Assembly: GCA_035462025.1 (NCBI GenBank)
Contig: DATHUR010000081.1
Span: 1-32,699, forward strand
Direction of reading: 5' to 3'
DNA length: 32,699 bases
Source: Egicoccus sp035462025
Lineage (GTDB): Bacteria; Actinomycetota; Nitriliruptoria; Nitriliruptorales; Nitriliruptoraceae
Within the stretch, counting starts at the first letter, position 1; each line of letters opens with the position of its first letter. The notes beneath the pieces were generated by a model, which worked only from the letters and a program-made list of their open reading frames with translations, did no database searches and was not told the origin of the DNA. The position numbers and the translations under genes were made by a program. This document shows, piece after piece, positions 22,694 to 30,172 of this stretch.

Positions 22694-23182
22694 TCATTCA
22701 CCGTCAATGATGCGCAGGTCCTGTAGAGCGCTCTCGCGCCACTCATCGTAGGACCACGTAGTGGTGACTTCGTCGGTGCCGTCGGGCTGATCCCAAAGGT
22801 AGTCGCCCACCCGTTCCACGAACTCGGGCGAAAATTCACCCTCCATCAAGTCGAACATCCGCTCGGCCTCACAGTCGTCGCGGATTCCGAGCTCACGTAG
22901 ATGCGCGTTCAAGTTCTGGAAAATCACTACACGCCATGCCCAGCTGCGCGCGGCGCGACTTTCTCCATTCGTGTCGGACGGACCATCCATGACCTCGAGC
23001 ATCTTGGCATCGAGTTGACTACCTACCTCGGCCGCAAGCTGTTCGCATGTGGTCCCTGTGAGCGGATCCGCCTGCGCGCTCTCCAACGTGGGTACCGGCT
23101 CACCACCGCAGCCGGCGAGCAGGAACACGGCTGCAACGGCAGCCGTAGCAGCACGTCGGGGCCGACAGGTTAGTGCTCCCAT
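22694..23182 (-). CDS. Hypothetical lipoprotein, 162 aa
   Basis: Exported lipoprotein of unknown family. The signal peptide RRAATAAVAAVFLLAGCGG has a lipobox LAGC (Cys at about 22). The mature part begins with EPVPTLESAQADPLTGTTCEQLAAEVGSQLDA and holds two further cysteines (TTCEQL, DDCEAE) that may pair. It is acidic and mainly helical, ending WSYDEWRESALQDLRIIDGE. The start has a GAGAGGG motif 4 nt upstream. Base composition is lower in GC than the surrounding operons. It lies 93 nt after the secreted protein gene on the same strand, so the two may form a unit. Confidence 0.75.
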   Translation of the reverse strand: MGALTCRPRRAATAAVAAVFLLAGCGGEPVPTLESAQADPLTGTTCEQLAAEVGSQLDAKMLEVMDGPSDTNGESRAARSWAWRVVIFQNLNAHLRELGIRDDCEAERMFDLMEGEFSPEFVERVGDYLWDQPDGTDEVTTTWSYDEWRESALQDLRIIDGE

Positions 23183-23276
23183 GATGCCCTCTCCCGGGGA
23201 GTCAATTCCGAACGAACACGGCAACGCCGGTGGGGCGGGTGCGAAACCGCTCGCGGCATCGCACCCGCCGACCCTA

Positions 23277-23873
23277 TCAGCAGCTGCTCTGCAAGTATCC
23301 GCCGCCGCTCGAGCCCAGCGACTGGTGGCTACTGAAGCCGTTCGTCGTGGTCTTCGTTTCGATGAGTGTATGGCCGGTGAAACCGCCGTATCCAATGACG
23401 CGAAGGAACTTCGGAATCAGCTTAGAAACAACGCTACCTCCGATGTCGACCTGCGTCTCGCCTTGGCCCCGTACCTCCACAGTTCGGGTAGCAGAGTTGT
23501 TCCATGCCAATCGAGCTTCGACATGGATCCTGTGGTTTCCGTTCGGACAGAATCTAGCGAAGTCCTGCCCCTGGGGAACGGTCGTCCACTGCCCAGTACT
23601 CCACTGGATAGAGGTAGACCCCCTCCAACTCCACCGAACCTCCATGCGGCAGCTGGTCACTCCCGGAGGGCACTCGCCAAGGTTTTGGAAGTTGATTCTG
23701 ATGCGCCCTGACTCGACGAACGGTTCTCCAGCGATGTTTGTTCCTTGCTGGAGGACCTCTCCGGGCGCCGCGTGAGCAGCCCCGCCCGGAAGTACGAGGG
23801 CCGACATGACGCCTAGTACCAGAACCAACCGAAAGGGGGTGGACCGTCGCAGATTCCCTATAGCCAGTCCCAT
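23277..23873 (-). CDS. Hypothetical secreted protein, 198 aa
   Basis: No family is recognised. The N-terminus has a basic stretch (NLRRSTPFR) and a hydrophobic core (LVLVLGVMSALVLPGG) ending in AAHAAPG, a good signal-peptidase I site near residue 35. The mature protein is beta-rich, with several Trp/Arg/Asn-rich stretches (MEVRWSWRGSTSIQWSTGQW, ARLAWNNSATRTVEVRG), two internal cysteines (GECPPG, TSCRME), a third in ARFCPNG, and a C-terminal cysteine as the last residue (LQSSC). An extracellular binding role is possible. AAGGAAGGA precedes the ATG. Codon use is less GC-biased than in neighbours. Confidence 0.75.
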   Translation of the reverse strand: MGLAIGNLRRSTPFRLVLVLGVMSALVLPGGAAHAAPGEVLQQGTNIAGEPFVESGRIRINFQNLGECPPGVTSCRMEVRWSWRGSTSIQWSTGQWTTVPQGQDFARFCPNGNHRIHVEARLAWNNSATRTVEVRGQGETQVDIGGSVVSKLIPKFLRVIGYGGFTGHTLIETKTTTNGFSSHQSLGSSGGGYLQSSC

Positions 23874-24313
23874 GACTCAGTCCTTCCTTCAGAGTTGCCT
23901 TAGCACTCTGACTTCTGGCGGCCCCACAGTGGAGCGCGCAGCAGGATGGTGCGGTGGCACTGGGGCGCTGTGCCATCGCCCGCAGGGGGGAGATGCGTAC
24001 CTCTGGCCGCTGATTCTCGGCCTACTCCCCGGCGAGTACATCGCTGGATTCACGTGGATCGCCAGGTCAAGCAGCAACAGGCACTAGGGCAGCAAGGTTC
24101 CGACGTGCCACTCGGCTCACCGCCACGCTGCGACGACGACAAGCATCGTGGTCTGGTCGCGGGGCTCTACCGGGTCGGGGCGTGTCCGCTCGAGCTGACG
24201 GCGCTCGGGACAAAGGGCGTTGTGGCGAGAGCCAGCAGACGCGACCGCGGTGCACGCCGGCCTGCTTCGGCTATTCTGCTTGAGAGCACATTCGGGGCTA
24301 CGGGGGTAGACGG
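23874..24313. other. 440-bp divergent intergenic region of the low-GC islet
   Basis: No convincing gene, tRNA or known riboswitch was found. Short frames on both strands lack start signals and family matches. A hairpin at 23952-23978 (9 pairs including one G-T, 9-nt loop) is the strongest structure. TATTCT near 24272-24277 could be a -10 for the LuxR-type gene. The middle (24080-24260) returns to high GC, so this may be patchwork DNA. Confidence 0.5.
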
Positions 24314-24922
24314 ATGGAAATGGCTGCTGCTGTCCTAATCGTCATCAACGGGCTAGGCTTTGCTTCCGTTGGGTTCCTTGCCGCCGTATTGTTTCGCCGC
24401 GATGAATCCGACAAGGTTCGACGTATCAGCATGATTGTATCGATCTGTTGCGTCGCATTCATGCTCGGCTCGGTCCATCGACTAGGTCAACATGCTGCCC
24501 GAAATGGCTGGATTGAAGCGATCCAAGAGGAACAATGGGCCACTGAGATCCAACTCGCTAGATCAATCGTTGTTCTTGCGCTAACACTAGTGGCACTCAT
24601 CATATTGAAGAGAGTTGCGTCTGACATCAGACGCGAAGAATCGACGCTTCGCGCCCTGACGGGTTTGGTTGGCACATATCCCGAGTTGCACGAGGTGAAT
24701 CTCACGCCAAGAGAGCACGAGGTGCTTTCATTGATGGGCTTCGGATTGGTCAGCGACGAGCACATCGCGTCGAGGCTAGTTATCTCCCCGCACACCGCCC
24801 GCACGCATGTTCGAAATATTATGAAGAAGGCTGGAGTAGCTTCCAGGCGAGACCTCGTGGTTCTGACCTTGCGTTCGTCCAGCCATGACAGCTCGACCGG
24901 CTCCATCCCGAGGCCTCAATAG
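24314..24922 (+). CDS. Membrane-anchored LuxR-type DNA-binding regulator
   Basis: A 202-aa protein with three predicted membrane helices (about 5-27, 38-56 and 83-99), then a charged linker and a LuxR/GerE helix-turn-helix at 130-186: LTPREHEVLSLMGFGLVSDEHIASRLVISPHTARTHVRNIMKKAGV. There is no receiver domain and no ligand domain other than the membrane part. DNA-binding residues are well kept. The first codon ATG 24314 is preceded by GGGGGTAGA; a second ATG at 24320 is possible. GC content is clearly below the window average. It is divergent from the secreted protein, which it could control in response to a membrane signal, but that is inference. Confidence 0.85.
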   Translation: MEMAAAVLIVINGLGFASVGFLAAVLFRRDESDKVRRISMIVSICCVAFMLGSVHRLGQHAARNGWIEAIQEEQWATEIQLARSIVVLALTLVALIILKRVASDIRREESTLRALTGLVGTYPELHEVNLTPREHEVLSLMGFGLVSDEHIASRLVISPHTARTHVRNIMKKAGVASRRDLVVLTLRSSSHDSSTGSIPRPQ

Positions 24923-25131
24923 CACGCGAGAGAGGCTCGGGGCGGCCTCGCTCTGGGTCCCAGCCTTGGCGCACTACGCCGCTCGACCTGAAGCGGACCG
25001 GCGTCGCCTGTCAGGAAGTCGACACCTCGGCTCACGCCCGGGGAGTCTCAGTATGGCGATGCGGGCTCGGCGGTCGATGACGCTCAGTCGATTGCCGCAC
25101 CCCTCCCTGTGTATCGCCGACGGGCCGACGC

Positions 25132-25914
25132 TCAGCGGCCGGTGAACTCGGCCTTGCCGGGTCCGTTGTCGAGGAACGAGCGGATCCCGATGGTCGCGTC
25201 GTCGGTGCCGAACGCCTCGGCGAACAGCGACTGCTCGAGCCGCAGACCCTGGTCGAGCGGCATCTCCATGCCGTCCTCGACCGCCTGCTTGATCAGGCGC
25301 AGGGCGAAGGGGCCCTTGGCGTAACGCGTGGCCGCCTCGACCGCCTTGTCGTAGACGTCGTCTGCGGGGTGGACCTGGTCGACCAGGCCGATCCGCTCGG
25401 CCTCGCCCATGTCGACCATGCGGCCCGAGAACAGCAGTTCCTTGGCACGCGACAGGCCGACCAGGCGCGGCAACCGCTGCGTCCCGCCGGCTCCGGGGAT
25501 CAGGCCGAGCAGCACCTCGGGCTGGCCGAGCTTGGCGTTGTCCGCGGCGAAGCGGAAGTCGCACGCCAGTGCTACCTCGCACCCACCGCCCAGGGCATAG
25601 CCGTTGATCACCGCGATCGTCACGAGCGGCACCCGGGCGAGCGTGTCCAGCGCCCGCTGGAGCACCCCGCCGCCGGCCTTCATCGCCTGGTAGTCGTAGT
25701 CGGGGAAGCCCTTGATGTCGGCGCCCGCGGCGAACACCTTCGGTCCGCCCCACACCACGACCGCGCCGACGTCGTCGTGGTCGGCCGCCTCCTGGGCGCA
25801 CTCACCGATCTCGAGCCACACCTGGTTGGAGATCGCGTTCATCGGCGGACGGTCCATGCGGATCGTGCCGACCCGACGCTCGGCGTCGACCTCGAGGCGG
25901 ACGAACTCTCCCAT
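25132..25914 (-). CDS. Enoyl-CoA hydratase/isomerase
   Basis: A 260-aa crotonase-fold enzyme that hydrates 2-enoyl-CoA in beta-oxidation. The oxyanion-hole segment KVFAAGADIKGF (about residues 60-70) and the GYALGGGCEVALACDFR block with the first catalytic Glu are present. GQPEVLLGLIPGAGGTQRL supplies the second catalytic Glu. Both glutamates are kept, so true hydratase activity is likely. GGGAG precedes the ATG. It is divergent from the GntR-AccDA operon and may share its operator. It is separated from the LuxR-type gene by about 210 nt without recognisable content. Confidence 0.93.
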   Translation of the reverse strand: MGEFVRLEVDAERRVGTIRMDRPPMNAISNQVWLEIGECAQEAADHDDVGAVVVWGGPKVFAAGADIKGFPDYDYQAMKAGGGVLQRALDTLARVPLVTIAVINGYALGGGCEVALACDFRFAADNAKLGQPEVLLGLIPGAGGTQRLPRLVGLSRAKELLFSGRMVDMGEAERIGLVDQVHPADDVYDKAVEAATRYAKGPFALRLIKQAVEDGMEMPLDQGLRLEQSLFAEAFGTDDATIGIRSFLDNGPGKAEFTGR

Positions 25915-26035
25915 GCGGCAGCTCCCGGACGTGGCTGGTGACGGACCCGGTGACGGGCGTCGACGAGCCTAGCGACGGGCCCTGTCCGGCCGGTCAGCGA
26001 GCCCGTGGTGGCGGAGCGCACCACCAACTGGCATA

Positions 26036-26057
26036 CTGGTCCAGTCAGTAGACCAAT
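26036..26057. promoter_or_regulatory. Candidate GntR operator between echA-like and GntR genes
   Basis: TGGTC (26037-26041) and GACCA (26051-26055) are inverted around 9 nt. Overlapping this, ACTGG-T-CCAGT (26035-26045) is a perfect short palindrome. CATACT at 26032-26037 could be a -10. The site lies between divergent lipid-metabolism genes, 40-60 nt before the GntR start. Confidence 0.5.
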
Positions 26058-26094
26058 CTGACATCGGTGTCAAGTTCGGCACAGGAGCGAGACG

Positions 26095-26847
26095 ATGGCC
26101 GCAGGGACCCCGCTGGCCGGTACGGCACCGGCGCTGCGTCCCGTCGCGCGCGCGCCACTGCACGAGGCGATCGCCGAGCGCCTCCTCTCCCACGTCGTGC
26201 AGTCGGACCTGCAGCCGGGCGAGAAGTTGCCGGGCGAACGCGAACTCGCCCGCCGTCTCGGCGTGTCGCGCACCACGGTGCGCCAGGCGATCCTGGTCCT
26301 GCAGACCCAGGGCATCCTCGAGGTCCGCCACGGTGGCGGCACCTTCCTGCACCATCTCGACCCGACCTCCGGCCCCCTCGCCCGCGTCGTCGAACGGCGC
26401 CATCGGCTTCCGGCCGTCCTCGAAGCGAGGCGGGCGCTCGAGATCCCGATCGCCGCCTTCGCCGCCGAGCGGCGCACGGAGGACGACCTCGCCGCCATCG
26501 CCGCCGGCCTCGACCTGATGCGCCGCGAGGTGGCCGACGGCCAGATCGGCCTCGAGGGCGACGGGGCGTTCCACGAGGCCGTGACCGAGGCCGCCCACAA
26601 CCCGGTCCTGGCCGAGTTGATGGACCGCCTGCGCGAGGCCGTGGCCGAAACCCGCGGTGAGTCGTTGTCCCAGCAGGGACGCCCCCCGCGTTCCCTCGCC
26701 GACCACGAGGCGATCGCCGCCGCGATCGAAGCCGGCGACGCGCAGGCCGCCGCCGATGCGATGCGCGCCCACCTCGACCACGTCGCCGACCTCAAGCTGT
26801 TCGAGATCTACCCCCCGGCGCAGGACGCGCAGGAGGCACCCCGATGA
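26095..26847 (+). CDS. GntR-family transcriptional regulator (FadR subfamily, FCD domain)
   Basis: A 250-aa regulator. The winged helix-turn-helix is at about residues 20-85: LHEAIAERLLSHVVQSDLQPGEKLPGERELARRLGVSRTTVRQAILVLQTQGILEVRHGGGTF shows the GntR signature. The C-terminal all-helical FCD domain has FHEAVTEAAHNPVLAELMDRL and HEAIAAAIEAGDAQAAADAMRAHLDH, holding the usual Asp/His metal ligands; such domains bind acyl or organic acids. AGGAG precedes the ATG. Its stop overlaps the AccDA start (ATGA), so regulator and carboxyltransferase are made together. It probably controls its own operon and perhaps the divergent enoyl-CoA hydratase. Confidence 0.92.
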   Translation: MAAGTPLAGTAPALRPVARAPLHEAIAERLLSHVVQSDLQPGEKLPGERELARRLGVSRTTVRQAILVLQTQGILEVRHGGGTFLHHLDPTSGPLARVVERRHRLPAVLEARRALEIPIAAFAAERRTEDDLAAIAAGLDLMRREVADGQIGLEGDGAFHEAVTEAAHNPVLAELMDRLREAVAETRGESLSQQGRPPRSLADHEAIAAAIEAGDAQAAADAMRAHLDHVADLKLFEIYPPAQDAQEAPR

Positions 26848-28328
26848 GCACCATCACCCGGATCGATCTGCCGCGCAGCCTCCGCCGCGAGGACCTGCGT
26901 CCGCTGCCGGCCACCGCCCGGACGCGGACCGCCGACCCGCTGGGCTTCCCCGGCTACGCCGACAAGCTGGCCGACCTCGGCGAGCACGACGAGTCGGTCG
27001 TCGTCGGACTCGCGACGCTGGCCGGCCAGGACGTCGTCGTCGCGCTGGGCGACTTCTCGGTCCTGGGAGGCTCGATGGGGCAGGCCCACGGCGACCGGGT
27101 CGCGCTGGCGATGGAGGTCGCGCTCGAACGGAGGCTGCCGTTCCTGGCGGTCACCGCGTCCGGCGGGGCCCGCATGCAGGAAGGCATGGTCTCGCTGGTG
27201 CAGATGGCCCGTACCGCCGAGGGCATCCGCCGACTTCGCGACGCCGGTCTGCCGGTGCTGGCCCACTTCACCCACCCGACCACCGGCGGCGTCCACGCCT
27301 CGTACGGCGCCCTGGCCGACGTGATCGTCGCCGACGCCGGCGCCACCATCGGCTTCGCCGGCCCCCGCGTCGTCGAGGCCTTCACCGGCGAGGCGGTCGG
27401 CGAGGACAGCCACACCGCCGAGGCGGCACTGCGCGCCGGGCTCGTCGACGTCGTGGCCGCCGAGGGCGACGCGCCGCCCTACCTCGAGGCCTGGGTCGAC
27501 CTGCTCCACCCCGCCCTGCGCCACGGCCCACTGCCGGCCGCCGAGCACGTCGAGGAACCGGTCGTCGTCCACGACGCGTGGGACGCCGTGCGTGCCGCAC
27601 GCCGTACCGACCGGCCCTCGGCCCGCGACCTGCTGCGCGACGTGTTCGACGACCACCTCGAACTGCGCGGCGACCGGGCCGGCGAGGACGACCCCGCCGT
27701 CGTGGCGGCCGTCGCGCGGCTCGGTCAGCGCCGCGTCGTCGTCGTCGGCGTCGACCGCCGCGGCGTCGCCGATGCGCCCGGACGTCGGCCCGGCCAGCCG
27801 ACCGCCGCCGGGTTCCGCAAGCTGCGCCGCGCCGCCGACCTCGCCCACCGGTGGGGCCTGCCGCTGATCGGATTCGTCGACACGCCCGGCGCCGACCCCT
27901 CCCCCGCCTCGGACCGCTCCGGCCTGGCCGTCGCCATCGCCGAGACGTTCGTTGCGGTGCTCGCCGTCGAGGCGCCCACCATCGCCGTGGTGACCGGAGA
28001 GGGCGGCTCGGGCGGCGCGCTGGCGATCGCCGCGACCGACCGCCTGCTGATGCAGGACGACGCCGTGTTCGAGGTCATCGCACCCGAGGGCGCCGCGTCG
28101 ATCCTGCACCGCGACCCGACCCGGGCCGAGGAGGTCGCGCCGCTGCTCAAGCCGACCGCGTCGGAGTTGCGCGACCTCGGCATCTGCGACCGGATCGTCC
28201 CGGGCCCGACCACCTTCGACCCCCGGACGGCCGCGACCGCGCTGCGCGCCGAACTGTCGGCCACGCTGGCCGACCTCGACGCCGACGACGACCGCCTCGA
28301 CGCCCGTCACCGGCGCTACGGCGCCTGA
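26844..28328 (+). CDS. Acyl-CoA carboxylase carboxyltransferase, fused beta-alpha (AccDA)
   Basis: A 494-aa protein joining the AccD-like (about 1-240) and AccA-like (about 255-494) halves. It transfers carboxyl from biotin to an acyl-CoA, probably acetyl-CoA for fatty-acid synthesis. The AccD half has LGDFSVLGGSMG and the acyl-CoA oxyanion loop TASGGARMQEG; the AccA half has LIGFVDTPGADPSPASDRSG and TGEGGSGGALAIA (385-391). The four-cysteine zinc ribbon at the N-terminus of E. coli AccD is absent, as in several actinobacterial fusions. The biotin carboxylase/BCCP subunits are not in the window. GGAGG lies inside the GntR gene before the start. Confidence 0.92.
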   Translation: MSTITRIDLPRSLRREDLRPLPATARTRTADPLGFPGYADKLADLGEHDESVVVGLATLAGQDVVVALGDFSVLGGSMGQAHGDRVALAMEVALERRLPFLAVTASGGARMQEGMVSLVQMARTAEGIRRLRDAGLPVLAHFTHPTTGGVHASYGALADVIVADAGATIGFAGPRVVEAFTGEAVGEDSHTAEAALRAGLVDVVAAEGDAPPYLEAWVDLLHPALRHGPLPAAEHVEEPVVVHDAWDAVRAARRTDRPSARDLLRDVFDDHLELRGDRAGEDDPAVVAAVARLGQRRVVVVGVDRRGVADAPGRRPGQPTAAGFRKLRRAADLAHRWGLPLIGFVDTPGADPSPASDRSGLAVAIAETFVAVLAVEAPTIAVVTGEGGSGGALAIAATDRLLMQDDAVFEVIAPEGAASILHRDPTRAEEVAPLLKPTASELRDLGICDRIVPGPTTFDPRTAATALRAELSATLADLDADDDRLDARHRRYGA

Positions 28329-28348
28329 GCCGGCGATACCGTGGGCGC

Positions 28349-29230
28349 ATGGTGACCCACCGGCTCGTCCCGACCGTCCTGCTGACCGCCGCCCTGGTGC
28401 TCGCAGGGTGCGACGACGGCGGCATGCCCGACGCGACGCCGTCCTCGCCCGAACCGACGGCCACCGCGACCGAGACGTCGGCGCCCGAGGCGTCCGCCCC
28501 CGACGCGGATCCGTCCGCGACGGCCGGCAACGACACGGACGCCGGGGCGGTCAGCTACGTGGCACTCGGCGACTCGCTGGCGACCGGTGCCGGCGCGACC
28601 ACCAGCTACGTCGAGGTGTTGGCGGCCGAACTCGAGCAACGCACCGGCGCCGACCTCGAGGTGACCAACCTCGCCGTCAACGGCTGGACCAGTACCGACC
28701 TGATCGGCGCGCTGCAGCAGGACGAGACGATGCGCACCGCGGTGGCCGGCGCGGACCTGCTGACCGTCGACATCGGCGCCAACGACCTGCTCGGCGCCAT
28801 CCCGTTCTACGCCAGCGACAACTGCGGCGGCGACGACAACCTGCAGTGCCTGCGCGACGCGACCACGCTGGTCGAGTCGCAGTGGGCCGCGATCCTCGAC
28901 GAGATCATCGCCCTGCGCGACGGCAACGCGACCGGGATCGCCACCATCGACCTGTACCAGCCGTTCATCGGCAACCGGCGGGTCGCCGAGGATCTCGAGG
29001 TGCTGCGCCCGGTCATGGACGACCTCAACGCGGTCATCACCGACGTGGCGCAGGAGCGCGACATCCCCGTCGCCACCGTCCACGACGCGTTCCACGGCCC
29101 CGACGGCACCGGTGACCCCAACGAGACCTTCCTGATCTCGGTCGACGGCCTGCATCCGAGCAACGCCGGGCACGAGGTGATCGCCAGGGAACTGCTGGCC
29201 CTCGACGTGGACTGGGCGCACGCCGGCTGA
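28349..29230 (+). CDS. SGNH/GDSL-hydrolase lipoprotein
   Basis: A 293-aa secreted esterase-like protein. The signal peptide TVLLTAALVLAGC has lipobox LAGC. A Ser/Thr/Pro/Ala-rich linker of about 45 residues follows, which should hold the domain away from the membrane. Catalytic blocks: ALGDSLATGAG (nucleophile Ser), NLAVNGWTSTDLI (block II), TVDIGANDLLG (block III Asn), and VDGLHPSNAGHEV (Asp and His). A QCLRD cysteine and a NCGG cysteine are close and may pair. Natural substrates are unknown; such enzymes often act on lipids or acylated carbohydrates of the cell envelope. The start is 20 nt after AccDA. Confidence 0.9.
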   Translation: MVTHRLVPTVLLTAALVLAGCDDGGMPDATPSSPEPTATATETSAPEASAPDADPSATAGNDTDAGAVSYVALGDSLATGAGATTSYVEVLAAELEQRTGADLEVTNLAVNGWTSTDLIGALQQDETMRTAVAGADLLTVDIGANDLLGAIPFYASDNCGGDDNLQCLRDATTLVESQWAAILDEIIALRDGNATGIATIDLYQPFIGNRRVAEDLEVLRPVMDDLNAVITDVAQERDIPVATVHDAFHGPDGTGDPNETFLISVDGLHPSNAGHEVIARELLALDVDWAHAG

Positions 29231-29271
29231 CCACCGCCCGTCCCGACCGGAGTCCGCACGCCGCTGCTGCG

Positions 29272-29277
29272 TATCGT
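29272..29277 (+). promoter_or_regulatory. Candidate -10 for a leaderless isomerase-like gene
   Basis: TATCGT, exactly 7 nt before ATG 29285, with no ribosome binding site. The -35 region is weak. Confidence 0.35.
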
Positions 29278-29284
29278 GCGCCGC

Positions 29285-30061
29285 ATGGACCACGACACCT
29301 ACCTCGAACTCCTCGCCGACGAGACCGCCCGCTTCGCGCGGGTGGCGGCAACGGCGCCCTTCGACGCGGCGGTGCCGTCGTGTCCCGACTGGGACGCCGC
29401 GGACCTGCTGTGGCACCTGACCGAGGTCCAGTACTTCTGGGCCCGGATCGCCGGTGGCGTCGAGGAACCCGATCAGGTTCCCGACCTGGCCCGCCCCGCC
29501 CCGGAGTACCTGACCACGGTGCTCGAGGAGCAGACGCTTTCGTTGTTGCATGCCCTGCGCAGCCGGATGCCGACCGAGTGGTGCTGGTCGTGGGACGAGA
29601 ACGGCGAGTCCATCGGCTGGGTCGCCCGTCGCCAGGCCCACGAGGCGCTCATCCACCGCGTCGACGCCGAACTGGTGGCCGGAACCGAGGTGGGCGTTGC
29701 CGATGCCGCCGTCGCCGCCGACGGTGTCGACGAACTGCTGACGGTCTTCCTCGACGGCGTGCCCTCGTGGGGGTCGTTCGACGACGACGGCCGCACGCTG
29801 CGTGTCGAGGCGACCGACACCGGCGACGCGTGGTCGATCCGGTTCGGTCGGTTCACCGGGACCTCGATCCGCTCCGGCGCCGTCTACGACGAGGACGCCC
29901 TGATGGTCGTCGAGGACCTCGACGACCACGACACGACGGTCCGCGGCACGGCCTGGGATCTCGACCTGTGGTTGTGGGGCCGGGCGGACGCCGACGCGCT
30001 GCAGATCGCCGGCGACCCGACGCTCGCCGTGCGCCTGCGCACCATCGCCGAGGTGGAATAG
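29285..30061 (+). CDS. Mycothiol-dependent maleylpyruvate isomerase-like (MDMPI/DinB) protein
   Basis: A 258-aa protein with an N-terminal DinB-fold MDMPI domain: MDHDTYLELLADETARFARVA, VPSCPDWDAADLLWHLTEVQYFW with a metal histidine, and ARRQAHEALIHRVDAE with the two further ligand histidines. The C-terminal part (about residues 150-258) is the mixed alpha/beta domain common to this group (LDLWLWGRADADALQIAGD). Mycothiol is the actinobacterial low-molecular-weight thiol cofactor, so the gene supports the taxonomic guess. A GTG at 29276 would add three residues; ATG 29285 fits the upstream -10. The exact reaction is unknown. Confidence 0.87.
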   Translation: MDHDTYLELLADETARFARVAATAPFDAAVPSCPDWDAADLLWHLTEVQYFWARIAGGVEEPDQVPDLARPAPEYLTTVLEEQTLSLLHALRSRMPTEWCWSWDENGESIGWVARRQAHEALIHRVDAELVAGTEVGVADAAVAADGVDELLTVFLDGVPSWGSFDDDGRTLRVEATDTGDAWSIRFGRFTGTSIRSGAVYDEDALMVVEDLDDHDTTVRGTAWDLDLWLWGRADADALQIAGDPTLAVRLRTIAEVE

Positions 30062-30062
30062 T

Positions 30063-30076
30063 CGGTCAAGTGACCG
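30063..30076. promoter_or_regulatory. Short palindrome after the MDMPI stop
   Basis: CGGTCA-AG-TGACCG is a perfect 6-bp inverted repeat with a 2-nt centre, too tight for a stable hairpin. It could be a protein-binding site for the downstream gene. Confidence 0.3.
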
Positions 30077-30082
30077 CATAGC

Positions 30083-30112
30083 GCGCAATTCGGGCGTTCC
30101 GCCCCCCTGCGC
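30083..30112 (+). terminator. Bipartite hairpin between MDMPI and M15-like genes
   Basis: Outer arms GCGCA (30083-30087) and TGCGC (30108-30112) enclose inner arms GGGCG (30092-30096) and CGCCC (30100-30104) with a TTC loop. No U-tract follows. It could end the upstream transcript or be a leader structure of the next gene. Confidence 0.4.
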
Positions 30113-30172
30113 CCTACAGATTCGTACGTTCTGCCCGATTGATTCGGAATACCTAGTCGATCCGGCGGACCC

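Noticed and set aside
23946..24338. A possible 130-aa plus-strand gene in the islet's intergenic region
   Set aside because: No ribosome binding site, no family match, and it overlaps the LuxR-type start in another frame.
24923..25131. Possible terminator after the LuxR-type gene (GAGGC ... GCCTC)
   Set aside because: Only five pairs with an eight-base loop; not above expectation in GC-rich DNA.
22603..25131. Integrative element with attachment sites around the low-GC islet
   Set aside because: No integrase, transposase, tRNA or convincing flanking direct repeats were found, so only an islet of different composition is claimed.
26657..28348. A very long open frame on the plus strand running through the AccDA gene into the SGNH hydrolase
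   Set aside because: Only the part after ATG 28349 has a signal peptide and catalytic motifs. The upstream part is Arg/Pro-rich out-of-frame reading of AccDA.
30062..30172. A c-di-AMP (ydaO-type) riboswitch, often found before actinobacterial wall hydrolase genes
   Set aside because: The gap is too short (about 110 nt) and the conserved ydaO core sequences are absent.
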